DNA of 64,000 nucleotides from Alteromonas sp. RKMC-009 (GTDB lineage: Bacteria; Pseudomonadota; Gammaproteobacteria; Enterobacterales; Alteromonadaceae): positions 4,650,001 to 4,714,000 of the forward strand of contig NZ_CP031010.1 in assembly GCF_003584565.2 (NCBI RefSeq), given 5' to 3'. Position 1 is the stretch's first letter; each line of letters begins with the position of its first letter. Below, piece by piece: positions 55,923 through 64,000 of this stretch. The notes under the pieces were generated by a model. The model did not search any database and was not told where the DNA came from. It saw nothing but the letters and a program-made list of their open reading frames with translations. Position numbers and translations under genes: made by a program.

Positions 55923-56554
55923 TAAACGGCTTCTAAACCGCGCAGCGTAAATTCATCTGCCGGCACCCGAACCTTCTCAGGCACCACAGCATCTTCAAGG
56001 CGGTAACCGGCCGCGCATATGACACAGGCATTCAGTCCGCGCTCAGTGAGCCCCAGTGCCTTGTTAATTCCGGCAGGACTAAATCCTGTCATCGGGCAGG
56101 TGTCCACACCACGAAGTGCTCCTTCAGCAATCAGCGAACCCAGTGCAATGAAAGCTTGCTGCTGCGCTACCTGTACTTTTTGCTCAGGTGTCTGACCCGC
56201 ATAGTAAGACTTAATGTAATCGGCGTAGCCCGCCTGACTACCTGCTTCCGCACTGGTCTGAGAATAAATGCGGTCAAAGTATGCATCCACCGTTTTGTCA
56301 GTAATCTCAGTTTCGTTGGCAAAAATAAACAAATGAGAACAGCTTGGCAGCTGAGTCTGACCAAAGGTGTGCGCTGCCAGTGCATTCAGCGTGTCTCTGT
56401 CGTCAATCACAATAAGACGGTAAGGTTGCAGGCCAAAGGCAGACACCGACAGACGGGCCGCTTCAGTCATACCGTTGATGTCCTCATCACTGACTTTTTG
56501 TGACGAAAATTGTTTTAACGAAAAGCGTTGGGAAAGTGCAGGAATTAAGCTCAC
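55922..56554 (-). CDS. NAD(P)H-dependent nitroreductase family protein
   Basis: 210 residues, FMN-binding NfsB-like fold: RFSLKQF with the FMN-phosphate Arg at the start, SAFGLQPYRLIVI, and the C-terminal GVDTCPMTGFSP loop. It reduces nitro compounds or quinones in the cytoplasm. Divergent from the arylamine N-acetyltransferase gene; nitroreductase products can be arylamines, so the two activities could work in sequence. The shared promoter has nested inverted repeats. Confidence 0.9.
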   Translation of the reverse strand: MSLIPALSQRFSLKQFSSQKVSDEDINGMTEAARLSVSAFGLQPYRLIVIDDRDTLNALAAHTFGQTQLPSCSHLFIFANETEITDKTVDAYFDRIYSQTSAEAGSQAGYADYIKSYYAGQTPEQKVQVAQQQAFIALGSLIAEGALRGVDTCPMTGFSPAGINKALGLTERGLNACVICAAGYRLEDAVVPEKVRVPADEFTLRGLEAV

Positions 56555-56607
56555 AGATATGTCTCCGTAAAGTAGATGATGGGGCTACTTTAACCGGTTA
56601 GCGACAA

Positions 56608-56697
56608 GATGAAATTAACATTAGTTAAAAACACGGAAATTTGTTTTGAATGGCAGCCGTGTTTATTTCGTTACACTTAACACCGGTTAATTTCATC
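56608..56697. promoter_or_regulatory. Nested inverted repeats in divergent nitroreductase/NAT promoter
   Basis: GATGAAATTAAC (56608-56619) recurs inverted at 56686-56697. Inside it AAACACGG (56629-56636) recurs inverted at 56657-56664. TAACCGGTTA, a perfect 10-bp palindrome, lies at 56591-56600. The arrangement fits a regulator binding two sites to control both genes. Confidence 0.5.
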
Positions 56698-56750
56698 ATC
56701 TGAAAGATACCTTAGAGTACGGCTTACTCTCTTTAAACAGGTACTTCACA

Positions 56751-57587
56751 ATGTTCGATGTCTATCTTTCACAACTCAGTTTAACCCCGCCGGAAACACC
56801 GGATGTTGATTTCCTCATTAAACTGATTGAACGTCACGTCGCCACTTATTCGTTCAACAATACCGGTGTTTTGCTCCGTGAGACTCTGTCACTGGAGCTC
56901 AGCGCCATTCTCCACAAACTGGTGACACGTAAAGCCGGCGGCTTCTGCTTTGAGCACAATAAACTGGTTATGCATTGTCTGGATTCGCTGGGTTACGACA
57001 CCCGGCTGGTGATGGGGCGCGTCTTCAATAATCATATCCGCGATGTACCCCGTACTCACCGGGTAACACTGGTAACCCTCGACGGTGAAGACTATCTGAT
57101 TGACTGCGGATTCGGAGCGTCCGTTCCTCAGGCGCCACTTAAATTGAGTGAACAGGGTATTCAGCAGGCCGGAAACAGGCAATACACAATTAAACCACTC
57201 CCCAACGGAGAATACGACGTGGTGTTGATTAAAGAAGGCTGCCCCTTCGTGCTCTACCGTATTGACTCCGCCGTCTATTCGGAAGCGGATTGCACCGCTG
57301 GCCACTTATATTCCATCGCCCATCCGCAGGCTGTTTTTGTCAATAATTTAGTGGTCAGTATCAACAAACCTGATCAAACTCATGCGCTGATTAATCATAC
57401 CCTGACCAGCACATTTCAGGGGCGACAAGAAGAAACCCGGGTGACATCAGCAGAGCAACTCACCCACATTCTGCAGCGTGTTTTCATACTGCCGGTGGAT
57501 ACCGCAATATGCCACTTTTTATTTGAGCGCTATGTGCAACCGCATTTACATCAGGACGGGCAACCCGCTGCACCGGAGCAATCCTGA
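56751..57587 (+). CDS. Arylamine N-acetyltransferase (NAT)
   Basis: 278 residues. The catalytic triad is visible: Cys in GGFCFEHN, His in RTHRVTL and Asp in LIDCGFG. It transfers acetyl (or another acyl) from CoA to arylamines or hydrazines in the cytoplasm. The C-terminal third is typical in length. Its stop overlaps the EamA start by one base (TGATG), so it heads a NAT-EamA-Crp operon. Confidence 0.92.
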   Translation: MFDVYLSQLSLTPPETPDVDFLIKLIERHVATYSFNNTGVLLRETLSLELSAILHKLVTRKAGGFCFEHNKLVMHCLDSLGYDTRLVMGRVFNNHIRDVPRTHRVTLVTLDGEDYLIDCGFGASVPQAPLKLSEQGIQQAGNRQYTIKPLPNGEYDVVLIKEGCPFVLYRIDSAVYSEADCTAGHLYSIAHPQAVFVNNLVVSINKPDQTHALINHTLTSTFQGRQEETRVTSAEQLTHILQRVFILPVDTAICHFLFERYVQPHLHQDGQPAAPEQS

Positions 57588-58510
57588 TGAAGTCTCCGTT
57601 GCTTCCGGCTATTCTCTGGTCGTGGTTGATGGCATCCTCTTTTGTTGTCTCTGCACAGGTGACCGCTTATGCCTCACCACTACCGGTGACATTTCTGCGG
57701 TTTCTGCTGGCCTTACTCATAATGACCCCGTTTTATATTGCCGGCCGCAGAAGTCACCCCGCCCCGTTAATCTCGTCAATGAAAGCGGGTGCGCAACTAG
57801 CCATAGTCAGCGGGAGTCTGACCGGATTCTTTGTTTGCCTGTTTACCGCTCTGAAGACCACAACATCCTTGAATACATCGGTGATGTACACCTTCGTTCC
57901 GTTTCTCGGCGCACTTACCGGACTCATTTTTTCCATCCGTACCACCTCCCGTCAGTGGTTCGGCTACCTGTGCGGCGCAGCCGGCGCTATTATCGTGTTG
58001 CTGGCTACACGCAACGGCGGGCTGGTATGGCATTCAGGGGATGCGATTTATCTGGCAGGATGTATTCTGCTCGCAATACATGTTGTATCTGTACAGCGTT
58101 GGTTTGGTCAGTACACCGCATTTGGCGGCGCATACCGTATCATGTTCGCCGGCACCTTATGGTTGTTACCCTTCACACTGCTTGCCGGAGGCTTGTCTCA
58201 GGTGCAATGGCTAGCCGTCCCCTTCTGGCAGATGACCGGTTACCTTACGATCGGTACCACACTCTTAACGTTTGTACTGCAACAGCGTATTGTGGCGCAG
58301 GGCGGTGCGCGGTGTCTGCTCGGGATCAGTTATACCATTCCGGTCTGGGTGGCCTGCTATGAAAATATCAACGCACCGGTAGCGTTATTGTTATCGCCCG
58401 GGTTTGTTGCTGGCAGTAGCCTGGTTGTCATTGCGTTAGTGCTGATCGACAACGGTTTTAATCATAAGGGAGCCGCAAATGGACAAAGCTTGCCTGAGAA
58501 AACAGCTTGA
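57587..58510 (+). CDS. EamA/DMT-family exporter
   Basis: 307 residues with ten hydrophobic helices in two EamA repeats; the first starts ILWSWLMASSFVVSAQVTAYASPLPVTFLR in shape if not in exact sequence, and the second ends LLSPGFVAGSSLVVIALVLI. Export of an amine or acetylated product is possible from its neighbours. It overlaps both neighbours (1 bp with NAT, 32 bp with the Crp-type gene). Confidence 0.85.
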   Translation: MKSPLLPAILWSWLMASSFVVSAQVTAYASPLPVTFLRFLLALLIMTPFYIAGRRSHPAPLISSMKAGAQLAIVSGSLTGFFVCLFTALKTTTSLNTSVMYTFVPFLGALTGLIFSIRTTSRQWFGYLCGAAGAIIVLLATRNGGLVWHSGDAIYLAGCILLAIHVVSVQRWFGQYTAFGGAYRIMFAGTLWLLPFTLLAGGLSQVQWLAVPFWQMTGYLTIGTTLLTFVLQQRIVAQGGARCLLGISYTIPVWVACYENINAPVALLLSPGFVAGSSLVVIALVLIDNGFNHKGAANGQSLPEKTA

Positions 58511-59087
58511 GGATTTCTTCGGACATTATCAGTCCGGCATAGACTGGTCGGGCTTAAACTTAACGCCGGAAGTACATGTACTTCCCAAAGGTGAAACCTT
58601 ATTCAGACAAGGTGACTGTTCAACCAGAGTTTATTTTCTTAACACCGGTCTGGTGCGGTATTACAGTGTGTCAGAGGAGGGAAAGGAGTATACCCAGACG
58701 CTGGCTAAAGCCCCCAGAATCGTTGGTTCGACCCGCGCAATGACAATGGGTTTACCGGCTCAATTTTCCATAGAAGCACTGCAGGACTCAGTGGCCATTT
58801 CGTTTCACTGGCCATCTTTCTTTGAAAGTATGAAAAATAACCTGGCGTTTATGCAGGCTTATGCGCTGTTCCTTACCGATATTTTTATCAGTAAGGAAGA
58901 AAAAGAAAGCATGATGGTGAAGCACTCAGCAACACACCGCTACGTGTCTTTTTGCAGTGATTTCCCCGAGCTGAACAACGTACTCACCAAACAACAAATT
59001 GCGTCTTATCTGGGAATAACGCCGGTAGCATTAAGCCGCATCCGCGCCAGATTGAATGACAGTGAATCCCGTGAGAAAACCATCTGA
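58479..59087 (+). CDS. Crp/Fnr-family transcriptional regulator
   Basis: 202 residues. The cNMP-binding-like beta roll (about 20-125) has LPKGETLFRQGD and VYFLNTGLVRYYS; the Crp-type ligand residues (Arg/Thr of the phosphate cassette) are not seen, so the effector may not be cAMP. The C-terminal HTH has TKQQIASYLGITPVALSRIRARL. The start overlaps the EamA gene by 32 bp. It is a natural candidate for local control of the NAT operon and the divergent nitroreductase. Confidence 0.85.
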   Translation: MDKACLRKQLEDFFGHYQSGIDWSGLNLTPEVHVLPKGETLFRQGDCSTRVYFLNTGLVRYYSVSEEGKEYTQTLAKAPRIVGSTRAMTMGLPAQFSIEALQDSVAISFHWPSFFESMKNNLAFMQAYALFLTDIFISKEEKESMMVKHSATHRYVSFCSDFPELNNVLTKQQIASYLGITPVALSRIRARLNDSESREKTI

Positions 59088-59090
59088 CAG

Positions 59091-59121
59091 CGGTGAAGTG
59101 GTCACCTGCTGACCTTCACCG
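59091..59121 (+). terminator. Terminator hairpin after Crp-type gene
   Basis: CGGTGAA and GGTCA on one side pair with TGACC and TTCACCG on the other, with a small bulge; a weak T-rich tract follows. Confidence 0.6.
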
Positions 59122-59161
59122 TTACGCTCTCTTTGCACGCTTTTCGGACAAGAGGATAAGA

Positions 59162-60346
59162 TCACACCGTTTTCATGGCGGCGATGAAATCTGCAAGGCG
59201 CGCCACTGCGCTCAGCGACTCTTCAGGATCGATATTAGCTGCCGGATTACCAAAGTCATGGTCACCACCCGCCTGCACCAGTAAGCCGTCGCGCCGTGGA
59301 TAAACGGAAACATGCTTATTGAAATACTGAATGCCGTACTTCACTTCCGGCTGCGGGATGAGCTTACAGGTTTGTCCCCGGACCGGCGTGATACTGTCAT
59401 CACCCAATAAGGCCCTGGCACCGTAACCTGTGCAATTTACCAGCGTATTCTCATCGAAGTTGGCAAAGTCAGACGGGCTGGTCAGTTCCCGCGTCACAAT
59501 TTCACCGCCATTTTGAATAAATTCGCTCATCAGTACCCGTGAATACTCGCTGATATTAAACATCAGTAACGGGTAACGACGAACGTAACGTACCGGGAAC
59601 GGATTCATGTGAGCCGGGATATCCCACGAGCGTGGCGTAATATCACCAATGAGATCCCGTTCAAAAGTCGGATACGCAGGCTCTCCTTTCGCCTCGTAGT
59701 GCCCCGTTTCTGAAAATGGCGTATCTGAAGCACGGAATATAGTCGTCCATTCCACCGGCGTACCGGTGAGCCCTAACAGAGTCTGGTACCGGCGAAAGGA
59801 AATTCTTGCCATCATTTCCCATTTTTGTGCAAACGAATCCGCATGCGCCAAATCTACAATACGGGAGTCCGGCGACCAGATCCCCGTTGCAAATGACGAG
59901 CGCACATAAGGCGGACGTTCTTTGGCGTAGATTTTAACCTTGTAGCCCGCACGCTGACATTGGATCGCGGTGGTTAAGCCAATTGCACCACAGCCGATAA
60001 CCGCAACCTCCTTGTTCATTGCCTCAGCGACCAGTGATTCCGCCAGTACAGCGGTCCCCCAGGACAGTGACCAGCCACTGCCGCCGTGCCCGTAGTTATG
60101 AACAATCGACTTTGCACCCGCCTTTTCAAGTTCAATTCTCGGCCCCTGAGCGCGAAATGGCCGTGTGCACACATTCATAGTGATAATGCGGTCAGGACGG
60201 GCTTCAATGCGCTTAAGTGGTGGCATCTGTACCGTTAAACCGGTGTGTAATTTACCTGATGAAGATTGGGAGGACGACACACATGCGCCAAGTGCAACAC
60301 TTGATGCTAAACCTGCAGATCCCTGTAGAAAACGTCTTCTTTGCAT
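59162..60346 (-). CDS. FAD-dependent D-amino-acid-oxidase-like protein, TAT-exported, circularly permuted
   Basis: 394 residues. RRRFLQGSAG plus LGACVSS give a TAT signal with lipobox. In D-amino-acid oxidases the FAD dinucleotide motif is at the N-terminus and the HNYGHGG segment at the C-terminus. Here the order is reversed: RPFR...PRIELE and HNYGHGGSGWSLSWG lie at about residues 61-98, followed by VAVIGCGAIGLTTA at about 113-126, and the protein ends just after LVQAGGDHDFG. The pieces complete a normal DAO fold if joined end to end. It should oxidise a D-amino acid or related amine in the periplasm. Monocistronic. Confidence 0.82.
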   Translation of the reverse strand: MQRRRFLQGSAGLASSVALGACVSSSQSSSGKLHTGLTVQMPPLKRIEARPDRIITMNVCTRPFRAQGPRIELEKAGAKSIVHNYGHGGSGWSLSWGTAVLAESLVAEAMNKEVAVIGCGAIGLTTAIQCQRAGYKVKIYAKERPPYVRSSFATGIWSPDSRIVDLAHADSFAQKWEMMARISFRRYQTLLGLTGTPVEWTTIFRASDTPFSETGHYEAKGEPAYPTFERDLIGDITPRSWDIPAHMNPFPVRYVRRYPLLMFNISEYSRVLMSEFIQNGGEIVTRELTSPSDFANFDENTLVNCTGYGARALLGDDSITPVRGQTCKLIPQPEVKYGIQYFNKHVSVYPRRDGLLVQAGGDHDFGNPAANIDPEESLSAVARLADFIAAMKTV

Positions 60347-60578
60347 AGCTGCTCCAAATTAACGTGTCCCGGGAATAGATTGATAATGAATTGAAATATA
60401 TCTGAAATTTAGAGCATGCTGTTCTTTGCCAGCTTAAATGCCAGCATATCTCTTTGATTAAATAACATGCAATACTTTTGCCCTGAATTTCCGGTAAATG
60501 ACGATAATCAGAGCATTAAACCGCGTCTCCGCCAGACGCAATGACTGCGAACCTCAAGCTTATTGCCGGCAGTGGAAA

Positions 60579-61265
60579 TCAAAACCGGTAACCGTTCAAT
60601 ACGATTTCCCGCGAAAATACATGCTCAATCAAGGCCTTCTGTTTGTCCGTATATATCTCCCGGTAATCCGGTTTGCTCTGCCGGACTATCCTGCCGGCGT
60701 TAGTAATCACGCCCCTTCTGAAAGGCACACCCAGAGCGGCAAACAGATCCGCCAGTTCATCTTCCAGGTTTTCATAATGCAACACCCTGTCGACCAGCAC
60801 ATTCCCGGAACGGTCACAGTAGCTAGGGTAGTTAAAACAGTATTCTGCCCGTGACAAGTAATCTTCAAAGTCGCCCGGCGGATTCCGGTAATGCCTGCAG
60901 GTATTGTAGTGCGATACCGTTTTCTCCCATGGATTTCTGTCTACACAGAACGTCGTGTAATCCCGCCAGATTTCCGGATTGACCCTGGCTTTAATCTCCG
61001 CTGCCGTAGAGTGATTCCGGAAAGGACGCTTCCCAAGCCAGTCCAGCACAGCCTGTACTTTGCCGGCGTACCCGGCAGCTCCCAACTCAGACCGGATATC
61101 CCAGCGACGCTTATAATTACGCGGCCGGTGGCCCGGTTCAGGCGGGAAAACCGGCGTAAACACATCCCGGCAATCACACAAAGAGGATAAATAAGTTTCA
61201 ATACTTCTCCCCGCCGTCTTACGGGTTTTGATAAAGATAAAGCGGTACTTGTGAGAAATGATCAT
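60579..61265 (-). CDS. Sulfotransferase family protein
   Basis: 228 residues. The PAPS 5'-phosphosulfate loop corresponds to FIKTRKTAGRSIE near the N-terminus and the 3'-phosphate site to CVDRNPWEKTVSHY. It lacks a signal peptide and membrane segments, so it acts in the cytoplasm. The acceptor is unknown; a surface polysaccharide or lipid precursor is plausible. It stands alone, with 232 bp downstream holding no recognised feature. Confidence 0.78.
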   Translation of the reverse strand: MIISHKYRFIFIKTRKTAGRSIETYLSSLCDCRDVFTPVFPPEPGHRPRNYKRRWDIRSELGAAGYAGKVQAVLDWLGKRPFRNHSTAAEIKARVNPEIWRDYTTFCVDRNPWEKTVSHYNTCRHYRNPPGDFEDYLSRAEYCFNYPSYCDRSGNVLVDRVLHYENLEDELADLFAALGVPFRRGVITNAGRIVRQSKPDYREIYTDKQKALIEHVFSREIVLNGYRF

Positions 61266-61382
61266 CTCGCCCCCTGCCAGTTCTGAACAATGTCACGGTG
61301 TTATTTCATTGACCGCCATCCAGCACAGGAGTCTCAGGACTTACGCGTTTCTTACAATATTCACAGGAAGTTGATGGGAAAA

Positions 61383-61561
61383 GTGAGACTGGGATGGGCT
61401 TGAAGTGTGTTCTGGTGGCTGCAAGACAAAGTGTGCCCCGACAGCGGTTAAGTCCTCTTCCGTTTCCAAACCGTCAGCCGCAGGAACGCGGCTGTCGAGC
61501 TCCCAGGGATGGGTTTACAGCGTGTTTGAAAACACAGCTCCACTCCCATCCCGGAGGGCTC
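61383..61561. repeat. Hairpin-rich intergenic element after pntB
   Basis: GGGATGGG occurs at 61391-61398 and 61506-61513 and inverted (CCCATCCC) at 61545-61552. A 65-bp imperfect palindrome spans 61497-61561 with an inner GTGTTT/AAACAC stem, and a separate hairpin CAGCCGC/GCGGCTG lies at 61475-61494. Two open frames on each strand here have no RBS and are not called. It looks like a dispersed structured element or an extended pnt transcript end. Confidence 0.5.
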
Positions 61562-61579
61562 ACCTTCGAACGAAAGCGT

Positions 61580-62968
61580 TTAGTCGTCGCCGAATTCGCG
61601 GATGATGGTGTTGATGGTGTCTTTGGCGTCACCCAGTACCATTCTTGTGTTGTCTTTGAAGAACAGCGGGTTATCGACGCCGGCAAAGCCTGCGTTCGCT
61701 GAGCGCTTCAGTACAAACACAGTTTTTGCACGATAAGCTTCGATTACCGGCATGCCGTAAATCGGGCTGCCTTTCATCTCTTTCGCAGCAGGGTTTACTA
61801 CGTCATTAGCACCAATAACAATCGCTACGTCGTAGTTTTCCATACGCGGATTCACATCATCCATTTCATACAGCTGATCGTAAGGCACATCCGCTTCTGC
61901 CAGCAGTACGTTCATGTGACCAGGCATCCGGCCCGCTACAGGGTGAATAGCGTATTCCACCGTACAGCCGTTTTCTTCCAGCAAGGTTTGCAGTTCACGC
62001 ACCGCGTGTTGCGCCTGAGCAACCGCCATACCATAGCCCGGGATCACCAGCACAGCCTGAGCCGCTTCTAATACATAGAATGCATCCTGCGCCGCCATGA
62101 TTTTCACTTCGCCTTCGATTTTCTCTGCCGCTTCCACAGGCTTAGAGAAGCCTGACAGCAGTACATTCATCAGCGAGCGGTTCATCGCCTTACACATGAT
62201 GTTAGTGAGGATCAAACCCGATGCACCAACCAGCAGACCAGTAACAATCAGAATCGTGTTGCCCACCGCCAGACCAGCCGCAGATGCTGCCACACCCGAG
62301 TAACTGTTTAACAGTGCAATCACTACCGGCATGTCGGCACCACCAATTGAAATGGTCGCCAGTACACCGAAGCTGAGCGCCAGTGCGATAGTCACGTACA
62401 ACCACATCAGATTCGTCGGATCGGTAACGAACAAATAACCTACCACCACAAAACCAATCAGATGAGCAATACTAAGTTCACGCAAACCGGTGAAAATAAC
62501 CGCTTTGGCCCCCATACGGCCAGACAGCTTGCCCCAGGCAATCACCGAGCCAGAGAACGTAACACCACCGATCAGAATCGTGAGAATCACCGTGATCAGC
62601 ACAAAGTGCGTGGCCCCCATGAAGCCAAACGTGGCCAGCTGACTGATAGTCGCCCAGCCCAGCAACAGCGATGCCAGACCACCGAAGCCGTTAAATAACG
62701 ACACCATTTCCGGCATTTGCGTCATTTCCACCGACTTAGCTTTCCAGGCACCGTAAGCGCCGCCAATTACAAAGCCCAGTAATATCCAGTGGTAGGAAAT
62801 GATTTGATGATCAAGCAGTGTCACCACCACCGCCACCAGCATACCCACCGCAGACACCAGGTTACCTTTTCTGGCAGTAGAAGGATGACTCAGTAATTTA
62901 AGTCCGGTAATAAACAGTCCGGCAGCCAGTACGTAAGCCAGATTGATAATCAATGCTACAGATTCCAT
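61580..62968 (-). CDS. pntB: NAD(P) transhydrogenase subunit beta
   Basis: 462 residues. Domain II: multiple membrane helices (1-260). Domain III: the NADP(H)-binding part with PGYGMAVAQAQHAV, GRMPGHMNVLLAEA, GANDVVNPAA and KRSANAGFAGVDNPLF. With PntA it couples hydride transfer from NADH to NADP+ to proton entry. Its start is 12 bp after the pntA2 stop. Confidence 0.97.
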   Translation of the reverse strand: MESVALIINLAYVLAAGLFITGLKLLSHPSTARKGNLVSAVGMLVAVVVTLLDHQIISYHWILLGFVIGGAYGAWKAKSVEMTQMPEMVSLFNGFGGLASLLLGWATISQLATFGFMGATHFVLITVILTILIGGVTFSGSVIAWGKLSGRMGAKAVIFTGLRELSIAHLIGFVVVGYLFVTDPTNLMWLYVTIALALSFGVLATISIGGADMPVVIALLNSYSGVAASAAGLAVGNTILIVTGLLVGASGLILTNIMCKAMNRSLMNVLLSGFSKPVEAAEKIEGEVKIMAAQDAFYVLEAAQAVLVIPGYGMAVAQAQHAVRELQTLLEENGCTVEYAIHPVAGRMPGHMNVLLAEADVPYDQLYEMDDVNPRMENYDVAIVIGANDVVNPAAKEMKGSPIYGMPVIEAYRAKTVFVLKRSANAGFAGVDNPLFFKDNTRMVLGDAKDTINTIIREFGDD

Positions 62969-62980
62969 CTTCCTGACCCC

Positions 62981-63265
62981 TTACTTCTTGTCTTTCTTTT
63001 TAAACATGCCAAGCATGCGGTCGGTTACCAGGTAACCCCCCACCACGTTAATGCTTGCCAGTGCCACCGCAGCGGTACCCAGTACAGTGGTAAGCACGTC
63101 GTTGTCAGCACCGGATGCCACCAGCGCGCCAACAAGGGTAATGCCAGAAATCGCGTTAGAGCCCGACATCAGCGGCGTGTGCAATGTGGCAGGGACTTTA
63201 CGGATAAGCTCGAAGCCTAAAAATGCCGCCAGCAGCACAATAAAAATCAAATAGATATTTTCCAT
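62981..63265 (-). CDS. pntA2: NAD(P) transhydrogenase subunit alpha, membrane part
   Basis: 94 residues with three hydrophobic helices and a lysine-rich end (MFKKKDKK). This is the membrane domain that in E. coli is the C-terminal part of PntA; here it is a separate gene, 2 bp after the alpha-1 gene. The LHTPLMSGSNAISGI segment is conserved. Confidence 0.94.
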   Translation of the reverse strand: MENIYLIFIVLLAAFLGFELIRKVPATLHTPLMSGSNAISGITLVGALVASGADNDVLTTVLGTAAVALASINVVGGYLVTDRMLGMFKKKDKK

Positions 63266-63267
63266 GA

Positions 63268-64000
63268 TCAGGCCCCCTGATAAGCGTTTGTAAGCATGTC
63301 GTTGGTGATTTGCCCGTCGTGGGTGATCACGCAGCCTGCCAGGATCTCATCCTCAAGATTAAGGTTGAATTGCTTCGATTCATCATCAAAAAATTCATCC
63401 AGCAGGTTGTACACGTTGTTGGCATACATGTCGGTGGCGTCTTTCGCCACAGCCTGACTCCAGTTGCCGGTACCAATAACAGTGACACCGTTCACGGTAA
63501 CCACTTTGCCGGCTTCAGAGCCTTCCACGTTGCCACCGGATGTGGCAGCCATATCGACAACCACACTACCCGGACGCATCAGCGCAAGGGTATCTTTGCT
63601 GATCAACTGCGGCGGACGGCGTCCGAACAACTGCGCTGTGGTAATCACAATGTCAGAATCAGCAATGGCATCGCGCTGGGCATCCTGCTGCTTCTGCTTT
63701 TGTTCTTCAGTGAGCTCTTTGGCATAGCCGTCTTTCGTCTGGCCGGTTTCACCCAAATCAATTTTCAGGAACTTACCGCCCAGCGACTCAACCTGCTCGG
63801 CTACCACCGGGCGCGTATCGTATGCCAGTACGTTGGCACCTAAGCGCTTTGCAGTTGCAATGGCCTGCAGACCGGCAACGCCAGCACCGATAATGTAAAC
63901 TTTCGCCGGCTTGATGGTGCCCGAAGGTGTCATCATCATTGGCAGAATGCCCGGCAGATGCGTAGCTGCCTGCATCACCATGACATAGCCAGCCAGGCTC
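63268..64000 (-). CDS. pntA1: NAD(P) transhydrogenase subunit alpha, NAD-binding part (5' end outside window)
   Basis: About 244 residues visible; the frame continues past base 64000. The Rossmann motif VYIIGAGVAGLQAIATAKRLGANV binds NAD(H), and VESLGGKFL, RPGSVVVDMA and GTGNWSQAVAKDATDMYANN follow as in other soluble alpha-1 subunits. First visible gene of the pntA1-pntA2-pntB operon. Confidence 0.95.
   Translation of the reverse strand, partial: SLAGYVMVMQAATHLPGILPMMMTPSGTIKPAKVYIIGAGVAGLQAIATAKRLGANVLAYDTRPVVAEQVESLGGKFLKIDLGETGQTKDGYAKELTEEQKQKQQDAQRDAIADSDIVITTAQLFGRRPPQLISKDTLALMRPGSVVVDMAATSGGNVEGSEAGKVVTVNGVTVIGTGNWSQAVAKDATDMYANNVYNLLDEFFDDESKQFNLNLEDEILAGCVITHDGQITNDMLTNAYQGA

Noticed and set aside
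57478..58362. 294-codon plus-strand frame overlapping NAT and EamA
   Set aside because: Out-of-frame reading of two genes with clear motifs; the protein is rich in Arg, His and Cys and has no family features.
61394..61702. Small open frames on both strands after pntB
   Set aside because: They lie within the hairpin-rich element or overlap pntB and have no RBS.
1..64000. CRISPR arrays, insertion sequences, prophage, tRNA or rRNA genes
   Set aside because: I found no regularly spaced repeats, transposase or integrase genes, and no tRNA or rRNA-like sequence.

Overview
The window looks like chromosome of a marine gammaproteobacterium close to Alteromonas. The evidence is the long TonB-dependent receptors (TBDRs) of the Alteromonadales carbohydrate type, the split pntA, and the gene style and base composition. 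The taxon is inferred from protein character; there is no rRNA gene to confirm it. Both ends cut genes: a sodium:solute symporter on the left and the transhydrogenase pntA on the right.

Positions 1-38951 are mostly one L-arabinan/L-arabinoside utilisation locus. Outside the cell or in the envelope act five exported GH43 enzymes (two lipoprotein endo-arabinanase types, an exo-arabinanase type, an unassigned one, and one with a ricin-type lectin tail), a GH51 arabinofuranosidase, a GH127 beta-L-arabinofuranosidase-like lipoprotein, a GH97 enzyme and an exported mutarotase. Two paralogous SusC-like TBDRs import oligosaccharides across the outer membrane. An SSS symporter and a GPH-type symporter serve the inner membrane. 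A cytoplasmic GH43, AraB, AraD, AraA, transaldolase and transketolase carry arabinose into the pentose phosphate pathway. Almost every promoter of this locus carries a 13-bp motif with core TAATACAATATTA (arms TAATA/TATTA). At the first TBDR it lies on the -10 box of a near-perfect sigma70 promoter, so I infer one repressor for the whole regulon. Its gene is not in the window. The same TBDR has a strongly structured mRNA leader.

Inserted in the locus are a carotenoid-oxygenase/DUF2141 operon divergent from a NarL/DesK-like two-component system, with a 32-bp palindrome between them (1277-5094), and an FKBP-type isomerase (7296-7733).

Positions 39000-64000 are general chromosome. They hold an alkylation-repair operon (Ada-AlkA fusion, Ogt, EamA exporter); a four-gene operon of a cupredoxin-like protein, a GGDEF/EAL phosphodiesterase, DUF3034 and a lipoprotein truncated haemoglobin; a serine hydrolase; speA; glpK; an M28 peptidase; a CirA-like TBDR; a nitroreductase divergent from an arylamine N-acetyltransferase/EamA/Crp operon; a TAT-exported, apparently circularly permuted D-amino-acid-oxidase-like flavoprotein; a sulfotransferase; a hairpin-rich intergenic element; and pntB-pntA2-pntA1.

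The strongest candidates for undescribed biology are the locus-wide operator and structured TBDR leader, the exported haemoglobin/cupredoxin/c-di-GMP operon, the carotenoid oxygenase/two-component unit with its palindrome, and the permuted oxidase.
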